From positions 1-26,647 of the forward strand of contig URNI01000016.1 in NCBI GenBank assembly GCA_900549135.1: a DNA stretch of 26,647 nucleotides, written 5' to 3'. The notes beneath the pieces were generated by a model. It did not search any database. It worked only from the letters and a program-made list of their open reading frames with translations, and was not told where the DNA came from. Source of the DNA: an uncultured Collinsella sp. Lineage in GTDB: Bacteria; Actinomycetota; Coriobacteriia; Coriobacteriales; Coriobacteriaceae. The translations under genes and the position numbers were made by a program. This document shows positions 15,230 to 21,943 of this stretch, one piece after another (position 1 is the first letter of the stretch; every line of letters starts with the position of its first letter).

Positions 15230-15922
15230 CTAAACTGCACATTTCTCGCGTTCGGCATCGAGACGCGCCTTAACAGCATCGGCGGCGATGTGATACGAAA
15301 AGCCCTTGCCCATCAAAAAACGAACCAGTTTTTCGAATCCGCGCGTCTCTGGAACACGCCGCTTGGCGAGCAGGGCTGACGCACGCGCCAAATCGTCTTC
15401 GACGGCAAAATAATCCTCGGGATAACCGGGAATGTCATCGAGCACGACATGACGGCGCTTGAGCTCGGTCTCGATTTTGCGCTGTCCCCAACCGCGCCGC
15501 TTGCGCTCCTCGATAAAGTACGAGCAAAAGCGGTTCTCGTCTAAAAAGTGATACTCGGTGGCGCGCTCGACGGCGAAATCGATCGCGGGCTGGTGAAAGC
15601 CGTAGCGAGCCAGCTTGTCACGGACCTCACCCGTCGCATGGTCGCGGCGCGATAGCATCTCGGTCACCATGGTAAGTGCACATTTACGCTCGATGAGCTG
15701 CACCGCCTCACGAAAGTTGTCCCAATCACAGGGAAGATCGGGGCGGTTTTTGACATACAGCCGCGCGACCCGCACGGGAATCCAAATGGACCGCTCAAAA
15801 CCGCCCTCAAGCTCACAATAGATATGTGCGCAAGGCTTTTTGGACGCATACCCGCTCGAGAACGAGGAAGCCGCCTTCTTATCGGGAAAGACGGCCGTGG
15901 CCTCGATCACCGTATACGACAT
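15230..15922 (-). CDS. recX: RecA regulatory protein RecX
   Basis: Modulates RecA filament growth. The 230-residue product contains the RecX repeat signature MLSRRDHATGEVRDKLARYG (about residues 88-107), then FLDENRFCSYFIEERKRRGWG and a third three-helix repeat at the C-terminus (FLMGKGFSYHIAADAVK). About 80 N-terminal residues precede the first repeat, as is common in actinobacterial and clostridial RecX. It begins 11 bases after the recA stop with only a weak ribosome site, so it probably depends on recA transcription and is SOS-induced with it. Confidence 0.9.
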   Translation of the reverse strand: MSYTVIEATAVFPDKKAASSFSSGYASKKPCAHIYCELEGGFERSIWIPVRVARLYVKNRPDLPCDWDNFREAVQLIERKCALTMVTEMLSRRDHATGEVRDKLARYGFHQPAIDFAVERATEYHFLDENRFCSYFIEERKRRGWGQRKIETELKRRHVVLDDIPGYPEDYFAVEDDLARASALLAKRRVPETRGFEKLVRFLMGKGFSYHIAADAVKARLDAEREKCAV

Positions 15923-15933
15923 GAGCGTAACCG

Positions 15934-17082
15934 CTACTCGTCGTCATCATCGAGCATGGCGGAACCATCGATGGCGTAAAGCTCGTCAAACTCCTCAGGC
16001 GCAGGCTGATCGGTCAGCTCGACCTCGGACGGAGCATCGTCATCAAACTCAAGTCCGCAGGCAAGGCGGACCTTATGCTCAATCTCGTCAGCGCAATCGG
16101 GGTGTTCGCGCAGGAACGCCTTGGCGGCCTCGCGACCGTTGCCGAGCTTGTCCTCGCCATAGGCGAACCAGGAGCCCATCTTCTTGCAGATGCCGCACTC
16201 GACAGCCATGTCCAGAATCGAGCCCTCCTTAGAGATGCCCGTACCGTACATGATGTCGAACTCAGCAGAACGGAACGGAGCTGCCACCTTGTTCTTAACG
16301 ACCTTGGCGCGCACGCGGTTACCGATAACCTCGTCCTTAAGCTTAATGCTGTCGATACGGCGAATGTCGATACGTACCGAAGAGAAGAACTTAAGGGCGC
16401 GGCCGCCCGTCGTAGTCTCGGGATTGCCGAACATGACGCCGATCTTCTCACGCAGCTGGTTAATGAAAATGCACGTCGTGTTGGACTTGGACAGCGAGCC
16501 GGCGAGCTTGCGGAGCGCCTGGCTCATCAGGCGAGCCTGAAGACCGACCGTAGTGTCGCCGATTTCTCCCTCGATCTCGGCACGCGGGGTCAGCGCGGCG
16601 ACGGAGTCGACGACGATGGCATCGATGGCGCCGGAACGCACGAGCATGTCAACAATCTCGAGCGCCTGCTCACCCGTATCGGGCTGGGAAATGAGCACCT
16701 CGTCGATATCCACGCCGATGCGCGCGGCATACGTGGGATCGAGCGCGTGCTCGGCATCGATAAATGCCACAACGCCACCCATTGCCTGGGCCTCGGCCAG
16801 GATCTCGAGCGAAAGCGTCGTCTTACCGGAGGACTCAGGACCGTAAATCTCGACGATACGGCCGCGCGGCACGCCGCCGATACCCAGCGCGGCATCGAGG
16901 GCCAGGGCGCCCGTGGGAATGGCCTCGACCTCGAGCTCGGGACCACCATCGCCGTACCTCATGATGGAACCCTGGCCGAATTTCTTCTCGATCTCGGCCT
17001 TGGTGGTGGCGATCATCTCATCGCGCTCTTTACCCGTAGTGCGAGCATGAACGGTACGTACGGGACCTGAATTCTTGGCCAT
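15934..17082 (-). CDS. recA: Recombinase RecA
   Basis: Forms ATP-dependent filaments on single-stranded DNA, promotes strand exchange and triggers LexA cleavage. The 382-residue protein has Walker A GPESSGKTT (81-89), Walker B in VVAFIDAEHALD, the MAW region IFINQLREKIGVMFGNPE and an acidic C-tail ending DDDDE. No intein interrupts the gene. The start at 17082 follows GAGGAGG; the frame from 17103 would begin before that ribosome site. A promoter with a perfect LexA box lies just upstream. Confidence 0.97.
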   Translation of the reverse strand: MAKNSGPVRTVHARTTGKERDEMIATTKAEIEKKFGQGSIMRYGDGGPELEVEAIPTGALALDAALGIGGVPRGRIVEIYGPESSGKTTLSLEILAEAQAMGGVVAFIDAEHALDPTYAARIGVDIDEVLISQPDTGEQALEIVDMLVRSGAIDAIVVDSVAALTPRAEIEGEIGDTTVGLQARLMSQALRKLAGSLSKSNTTCIFINQLREKIGVMFGNPETTTGGRALKFFSSVRIDIRRIDSIKLKDEVIGNRVRAKVVKNKVAAPFRSAEFDIMYGTGISKEGSILDMAVECGICKKMGSWFAYGEDKLGNGREAAKAFLREHPDCADEIEHKVRLACGLEFDDDAPSEVELTDQPAPEEFDELYAIDGSAMLDDDDE

Positions 17083-17112
17083 GAATAGCCCTCCTCTTAA
17101 CAACCTGCATCG

Positions 17113-17141
17113 ATAATAAACGAACGGCTGTTCGTGGTCAA
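17113..17141 (-). promoter_or_regulatory. recA promoter
   Basis: On the minus strand, TTGACC (17136-17141) and TATTAT (17113-17118) are spaced by 17 bases. The LexA box lies inside the spacer, so LexA binding would block polymerase. Confidence 0.8.
17121..17134. promoter_or_regulatory. LexA (SOS) box of recA
   Basis: CGAACGGCTGTTCG is an exact GAAC-N4-GTTC core with CG ends, close to the ideal Gram-positive SOS box. Confidence 0.9.
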
Positions 17142-17173
17142 CCGTTCAGGCCAATCATATGCAGGCAGTCTTT

Positions 17174-17234
17174 CCAAAACCCAACCAAACGCCGACCAAA
17201 CACTGACCAAATGCTTGACCACAAAGGGCCAAAT
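17174..17234. repeat. Helically phased CCAAA-type repeats upstream of the recA promoter
   Basis: CCAAA-like units start at 17174, 17185, 17196, 17207, 17219 and 17229, that is at 11, 11, 11, 12 and 10 bases. The middle ones read GACCAAAC or GACCAAAT. One unit (17219) is CCACAAA. Such phasing places each unit on the same DNA face, as expected for curved DNA or a side-by-side protein array. The tract begins about 33 bases upstream of the recA -35. No protein frame explains it. Confidence 0.55.
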
Positions 17235-17308
17235 ATGAACAAGGCAGGCAAAAATACATCTACAACCAGCACAAACGCCAAATGAGCCTAAGGTCCCTAT
17301 CTCCACAA

Positions 17309-17332
17309 TTAAGGGGCTCGGAGGCCCCTTAA
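17309..17332 (-). terminator. Probable terminator at the end of the rnj-cinA cluster
   Basis: TTAAGGGGC (17309-17317) is the exact complement of 17324-17332 around a six-base loop. It lies just after the cinA stop. The T-run downstream on the minus strand is short (AATTG), so it may be leaky. Confidence 0.55.
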
Positions 17333-17339
17333 AACACGT

Positions 17340-17870
17340 CTATTCCATAGAGTTGAGCACAAGGGCAATGCGACCCAATGCCTCCGTGACCGCATGGGCA
17401 CGAACACACGAACGGTCAGCCTCATAGTGGCAGCGCACAGAGTCCACGACCGGCACGCCCCCATCGGCGGAACGATGCGCCCAGCCAATATAGAAAGTGC
17501 CCGCCGGATCGTCCTCAGTGCCACCGCCGGGCCCGGCATAACCCGTTGCGCTCACTGCAAAATCGCTCTGGTACAGCTCCAGCGAACCCACCGCCATCTC
17601 GCGCGCGGTCTGATGCGACACCGCGGTATAGCGGTCGAGCGTCTCCTGCTCAACACCAAGAACGCGATGCTTGATCTCATCGCAGTAGGTCACCGCACCG
17701 CCACGCAGCACCGCCGAGGCGCCCGGGATATCGGCAATCGTCGAGGCGATCATACCCGCCGTCAGCGACTCAGCCGTCGAAACCGTCACGCCCCGAGCGC
17801 TCGCGCGCTCGACAATATCACGCGCCAGCTCCTCGTTATGTGCGGAAATCTGCTCAAAAGAGTCCGTCAT
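17340..17870 (-). CDS. cinA: CinA C-terminal domain protein, nicotinamide-nucleotide amidase (PncC type)
   Basis: Deamidates nicotinamide mononucleotide to nicotinate mononucleotide for NAD recycling. The 176-residue product holds only the C-terminal CinA domain, with AESLTAGM (33-40) and ATGYAGPGGGTEDDP (about 108-122). The N-terminal MoCF-like domain of full-length CinA (about 410 residues in all) is absent, as in PncC/YgaD. The ATG at 17870 is preferred; a GTG at 17876 is also in frame, and neither has a strong ribosome site. It follows pgsA by 12 bases. Actinobacteria often keep pgsA-cinA just upstream of recA, as here. Confidence 0.88.
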   Translation of the reverse strand: MTDSFEQISAHNEELARDIVERASARGVTVSTAESLTAGMIASTIADIPGASAVLRGGAVTYCDEIKHRVLGVEQETLDRYTAVSHQTAREMAVGSLELYQSDFAVSATGYAGPGGGTEDDPAGTFYIGWAHRSADGGVPVVDSVRCHYEADRSCVRAHAVTEALGRIALVLNSME

Positions 17871-17882
17871 ACCCACCAGGAC

Positions 17883-18521
17883 CTAGACCGAAAAGACGAT
17901 CTTGCGGCAGTTCCAGAAGTACTGGGCGCCCGAGATAACGGTCAGGACAACGGCAACGGCGTACAGGAAGCGCGACACCGAGTAGATGCCGAGCGTCAGC
18001 GCCACCGGACCAAGGTGCAAGCCGGCCATAGCAAAAACGCACAGGTAACCGCAAATGGAGACCATCGTGGTTGCCGTCTTGTACTTGCCGAGCTTATCGG
18101 CCGCAACGACCACACCGGCCGCACTCGCAACCATGCGAAGGGCGCTCACCAGCAGCTCACGGAACAGGATAATGAACACGGACCACACGGTCACCGCGCC
18201 AAAATCCAAGAACAGCAGCAGGGCCGAAAACACGAGCAGCTTATCGGCGATGGGGTCCAAGAATTTACCGAAGTCGGTGATCTCGTTGCGCGAACGCGCC
18301 AGATAACCGTCGACCTTATCGGTGCACGACAGGATCACATACAGAATGAAGGCAGCGGCGGCGAGCGGGCCGTCGAAGGTGCTCCAATCCGTACCGGCAA
18401 CACTCGTGTGAGAAAGCGCCGACACGATCATGAACACCGGGATAAAGACGATGCGAACGCACGTCACGATGTTGGCGGGCGTCCAGACACTCGTCAGTTC
18501 CTTATTGCTCTCGTTAGCCAC
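17883..18521 (-). CDS. pgsA: CDP-diacylglycerol-glycerol-3-phosphate 3-phosphatidyltransferase
   Basis: Makes phosphatidylglycerol phosphate in the membrane, the committed step to phosphatidylglycerol and cardiolipin. The 212-residue protein has several membrane helices. It carries a complete CDP-alcohol phosphotransferase motif: D68, D71-G72, A75-R76, G85, D89 and D93. The start is a GTG at 18521 with AGGAG six bases upstream. It lies 9 bases after the rimO stop. Confidence 0.9.
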   Translation of the reverse strand: MANESNKELTSVWTPANIVTCVRIVFIPVFMIVSALSHTSVAGTDWSTFDGPLAAAAFILYVILSCTDKVDGYLARSRNEITDFGKFLDPIADKLLVFSALLLFLDFGAVTVWSVFIILFRELLVSALRMVASAAGVVVAADKLGKYKTATTMVSICGYLCVFAMAGLHLGPVALTLGIYSVSRFLYAVAVVLTVISGAQYFWNCRKIVFSV

Positions 18522-18530
18522 GACGCTCTC

Positions 18531-19880
18531 CTACTCCACAACATGACCGATAAGCTCGTAGCAGAAGCTATCGGTAAACTCGACGGTCAGAATATCGCCC
18601 ACGGACGCCTCGCTGGCGTCCAGATGCACCGCGCCATCGGAATCGGGCGCCTGGAACCAGGCATGGCCGATCAGCTCGGCGCCATCCTCGGTCTCTTCGA
18701 TACCGTCGACGATTACCTGGGCGCGCTCGCCCACATGTGCGGCGGTGGCGGCAAAACCGAGCGACTCGGCCAGGTCCATGGCCTCCTGGGCGCGCTCGAG
18801 CTTGACCTCTTCGTCGACCTGGCCCTCCATCTTAGCGGCCAGGCTGCCCTCCTCCTGCGAGTAGGCAAAGACACTCGTGTAGTCAAAGCCGACGGTGTCC
18901 ATAAAGTCGATAAGATCGCGGAACTCGTCGTCGGTCTCGGTCGGGAAGCCGACCATGGCCGTGGAACGAATCACGATGCCGGGGATGCGCTCGCGAAGGT
19001 CGCGGAACAGATCCTCGAGCTCCTGGCGCGAACCGGAGCGACGCATGGCCTTGAGAATGCGCGCGTCGCAGTGCTGCACGGGGATATCGATATAGGGCAG
19101 CACCTCGGGCGTATCGCGAATCGTCTCGATGAGTTCGTCAGCCATGCCCTCGGGCTGCAGATAGAGCACGCGGACCCAGACGTTGTGCGGGCGCACGGCC
19201 TCGGCGACGGCACGCAGCAGCTGCGCCAGATTGCGCGGCGAGCCATCGGCGACGTCCTCGTCGGCAAAGTCGGTACCCCAGATGCCCGTGTCCTGGCCGA
19301 TCAGCACGATCTCGCGCACACCGCCGGCAACCAGGTCGCGCACCTCGGAGATGATGCTCTCGGCATTGCGCGAATGATAGCGGCCGCGGATGTAGGGAAT
19401 CATGCAGAAGCTGCAGAAGCGGTTGCAGCCATCGGAAATCTTGACGTAGGCGACAGCACCCTCGACGGTACGTTTGACCTGCGGGATATAGGCTGCAATC
19501 TCACGCTCGACACCCAGCACGCCATCGATGACCGCCACGATGCCGTCTTCCTCGTCGGCCTTCACAAAGGCAGCGACCTCGGGCAGCTCGTCAGGCAGGT
19601 CATCGCCATAGCGCGACGGCACGCAGCCGCACATGACGATGGGGCAAGAACGAACGCCGTCCTGAACCTCGTTGGCGAGCTCGAGCGTGGTCTCGATGCT
19701 CTCGGACGTTGCGGAGGCGAGGAACGAGCAAGTATTGACGATGGCGATATCGGCATCCTGCGGGTCGAATGCCTCCTCGTAGCCCGCGGCGGTCAAAAGA
19801 GAACGCATGCGGTCGGTGTCAACCTCGTTCTTAGCGCACCCGAGGGTGATGTAGAGCACGGAGCCCAACGGTGTATCCAT
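18531..19880 (-). CDS. rimO: Ribosomal protein S12 methylthiotransferase RimO
   Basis: A radical-SAM enzyme that methylthiolates an aspartate of ribosomal protein S12. The 449-residue product has N-terminal cluster cysteines C15, C51 and C86, the radical-SAM triad C152, C156, C159 (GCNRFCSFC), and a C-terminal TRAM domain. YITLGCAKNEVD and IPYIRGRYHSR separate it from MiaB, which is also present in the window. It lies between yajQ and pgsA on the same strand. Confidence 0.95.
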   Translation of the reverse strand: MDTPLGSVLYITLGCAKNEVDTDRMRSLLTAAGYEEAFDPQDADIAIVNTCSFLASATSESIETTLELANEVQDGVRSCPIVMCGCVPSRYGDDLPDELPEVAAFVKADEEDGIVAVIDGVLGVEREIAAYIPQVKRTVEGAVAYVKISDGCNRFCSFCMIPYIRGRYHSRNAESIISEVRDLVAGGVREIVLIGQDTGIWGTDFADEDVADGSPRNLAQLLRAVAEAVRPHNVWVRVLYLQPEGMADELIETIRDTPEVLPYIDIPVQHCDARILKAMRRSGSRQELEDLFRDLRERIPGIVIRSTAMVGFPTETDDEFRDLIDFMDTVGFDYTSVFAYSQEEGSLAAKMEGQVDEEVKLERAQEAMDLAESLGFAATAAHVGERAQVIVDGIEETEDGAELIGHAWFQAPDSDGAVHLDASEASVGDILTVEFTDSFCYELIGHVVE

Positions 19881-19907
19881 GTTGGAGAGCAGTCCTTTCG
19901 ATTGATA

Positions 19908-20405
19908 TTAGCGGTAGTTGGTGAACTGCAGCGGCTGGCCGTAGTCCTGGTCGCGCAGGAACTGGATCACGGTCTGCAACGCGTCCTTCGAAACAGAGGA
20001 AACACGCAGCTTGTCGGCCTCGATGGTCACCTTGACCTTGAGCTTTTGATCCTTGATGTCCTTGTTGATCTTCTTGGCGGTCGCCTGGTCGATACCCTCG
20101 ACGATATGGCCGAGCACGCGCACGGTGCCGCCCGATGCCGCCTGCGGAACATCCCACGAGACAGCCTTGAGGTCGATGCCGCGCTTGATGAGCTTGGAGC
20201 TCAGCACGTCGACAATCTGTTTGGAGACAAAGTCGGCCGGGGCGTTGATCGTAAAGAGCTTGTCGCCCTTCGAAAGCCCGATCGTGGCACCGGAATCCTT
20301 AAGGTCATAGCGCTGGGAAATCTCGCGCGTGGCCTGCTGGAAGGCGTTGTCGACCTCTTGCATGTTGACCTCGGACACGACGTCGAAGCTGGAATCTTTA
20401 GCCAT
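19908..20405 (-). CDS. yajQ: YajQ family nucleotide-binding protein
   Basis: The 165-residue product matches the usual YajQ size. Marks are MAKDSSFDVVSEVNMQEVDN at the N-terminus, SQRYDLKDSGA, and FLRDQDYGQPLQFTNYR at the end. Family members bind nucleotides or RNA, and in some proteobacteria cyclic di-GMP; the role in Actinobacteria is not settled. AAAGGA precedes the ATG. It lies 26 bases after the RodZ-like gene and 27 before rimO. Confidence 0.92.
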   Translation of the reverse strand: MAKDSSFDVVSEVNMQEVDNAFQQATREISQRYDLKDSGATIGLSKGDKLFTINAPADFVSKQIVDVLSSKLIKRGIDLKAVSWDVPQAASGGTVRVLGHIVEGIDQATAKKINKDIKDQKLKVKVTIEADKLRVSSVSKDALQTVIQFLRDQDYGQPLQFTNYR

Positions 20406-20431
20406 GATGTTTCCTTTCGCGTACGAGCGGC

Positions 20432-21943
20432 CTAGTAGCTATCGTACGAATTGTCGGTAGAATCGGTGGGTGTCTGACCGTCAGTTGCGGTATCGGCGCC
20501 ATCCGTGGACTGGGCATCGGTACCGTCGGTGGTATCGGTACCATCGGTGGTGTCGGTACCATCAGAACTTTCACCATTCTCGGAATCAGACGTCTCCTTC
20601 TTGGGAACGGTGATCGTCACACGCGCCACGCCCGAGGTCTTAGTATCGTAACGAACCTTTTCACCGTTCTTGGTAACGGTGACATCGGAAGGCTTGGACG
20701 TGGTGATCTCGATCGAGGACTCGGGCGTGTACTCCTGCTCAAAGGGGCCAGTCGCCTGGGCGCCATAGACCGACTTTCCGTCGACCTTGACCTCAATCCA
20801 CGCGGTCTTTCCCTTGGCAACGGAGACCTTGACCTTCGTGACCTCATTCTCTTCCTTCTTGGCCGTCGTCTTGGTGGCGTCCGAATCAGTCGACCCATCC
20901 GTCGCCTCATCGGTGTCTTCGTCCTCGTCGACCGTTTCGGACTTCTTAGAAGACTTCTTGGTCGTCGTCTTGGTAGCAGCGGGCGTCTCGGGCGTGGTCT
21001 CGGGCGTCGAAGATGCGCAGCCGCGCAGAAGCACCACGATGAGCACAATCAGCAGCAACACCACGGCACCGATGCCGGCGTAGACGATACGCGGATCGAG
21101 CCCGTTGTTTTGAGGAGTACGGGATCCGCCGCGTCCACGACCGGAACTGCTGCGGCCGCCTCCCTGAGGCATACGGCCGCGATTGCTATCGGAACGGCCG
21201 CGATAGCCGCCCTGGCCCTGAAGGCTGCGCTGACCCGAGCGGGGCGCAAGCTCACCGCGGCCTTGATAGCCACGCTGGCCCGAACGCGAAGCCGAAGAGC
21301 GCTGGCCATACGGCTGTGATTGAGAGCGAAGACGCGGCGTTACCTGCGTGGTATCGGCATCCGCATAGCCACCGCGAGAGCGTCCCGTAGAGGCACCACG
21401 GTAACCGCGATCGGAATAGCCGCCGTCGCCGTAGCCGGCACGAGGGTCACGCGCCACGCCGCGGGCAGCGGGAAGCGCACGGTCCTCAGGCATCGGCGTA
21501 CTGCGGAACCGGTCACGCTGTGAGCGAATCTCCTCGCCCGAACCCGTCTCGGTAATATAACCGGCCTGCTGAGGACGCTGTCCATAGCGGGTCGAACGAC
21601 CGCCCTGAACCATCAGGAAGCGCCCGTTATCGACCGAGGAGCGCGAATTGACGTAGCCAGCGGCGTCCTGAAAACGACCGCCCTGCTGGGACGTCTCGCG
21701 TTCGTATGCCATCAGGTCGTCAAAGTAGGCATTGACGACCTCGCGCGGATTGAGGCCCAAAAAGCGAGCATAGCTCGAAATCATGCCCTGCGCATAGCCG
21801 CGCGGCGGCATCGAAGCAAAGTTACCGGTCTCGAAAAACTCGATGATCTGCGGCCTGATTTTGATGGTGTTGGCGACCTGCTGAATGGAAAGGCCCATTC
21901 GGCGACGCTGCTCGAGCAGCATGTCACCAAAGCGTGCAGCCAT
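20432..21943 (-). CDS. RodZ-like protein: HTH domain, Arg/Gly-rich linker, one membrane helix
   Basis: Domains of the 503-residue protein: a RodZ-type helix-turn-helix (1-80; GLSIQQVANTIKIRPQIIEF, then PRGYAQGMISSYARFLGL), a linker of about 200 residues rich in Arg, Gly, Ser and Gln (80-282), a membrane helix (about 287-307), an acidic/Lys/Thr spacer, a beta-rich DUF4115-like domain (about 365-445) and a Thr/Asp/Gly tail. RodZ links the cytoskeleton to cell-wall synthesis; no mreB is in the window. The start overlaps the ftsK stop (TGATG) with GGAGGA ahead. The long RG-rich linker is unusual for RodZ. Confidence 0.82.
   Translation of the reverse strand: MAARFGDMLLEQRRRMGLSIQQVANTIKIRPQIIEFFETGNFASMPPRGYAQGMISSYARFLGLNPREVVNAYFDDLMAYERETSQQGGRFQDAAGYVNSRSSVDNGRFLMVQGGRSTRYGQRPQQAGYITETGSGEEIRSQRDRFRSTPMPEDRALPAARGVARDPRAGYGDGGYSDRGYRGASTGRSRGGYADADTTQVTPRLRSQSQPYGQRSSASRSGQRGYQGRGELAPRSGQRSLQGQGGYRGRSDSNRGRMPQGGGRSSSGRGRGGSRTPQNNGLDPRIVYAGIGAVVLLLIVLIVVLLRGCASSTPETTPETPAATKTTTKKSSKKSETVDEDEDTDEATDGSTDSDATKTTAKKEENEVTKVKVSVAKGKTAWIEVKVDGKSVYGAQATGPFEQEYTPESSIEITTSKPSDVTVTKNGEKVRYDTKTSGVARVTITVPKKETSDSENGESSDGTDTTDGTDTTDGTDAQSTDGADTATDGQTPTDSTDNSYDSY
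20519..20564 (-). repeat. 18-bp tandem repeat in the tail of the RodZ-like gene
   Basis: GGTACC starts at 20519, 20537 and 20555. The units are near identical over 18 bases and encode GTDTTD-type repeats in the extracytoplasmic tail. Copy number may vary between strains by slippage without breaking the frame. Confidence 0.7.

Noticed and set aside
15934..17082. Possible intein or frameshift in recA
   Set aside because: The reading frame is continuous, the length is normal and all RecA motifs are present.
17174..17234. CRISPR-like array
   Set aside because: The units are 5-8 bases at about 11-base steps, with no spacers of typical size and no cas genes.
17097..17306. Small frame of 69 codons upstream of recA on the minus strand
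   Set aside because: It runs through the recA promoter and LexA box and has no ribosome site; the phased repeats are better explained as DNA structure.
17394..20435. Open frame of 1013 codons on the + strand
   Set aside because: It is antisense to cinA, pgsA, rimO and yajQ, each of which has clear family motifs. The frame is an effect of GC-rich codon use.
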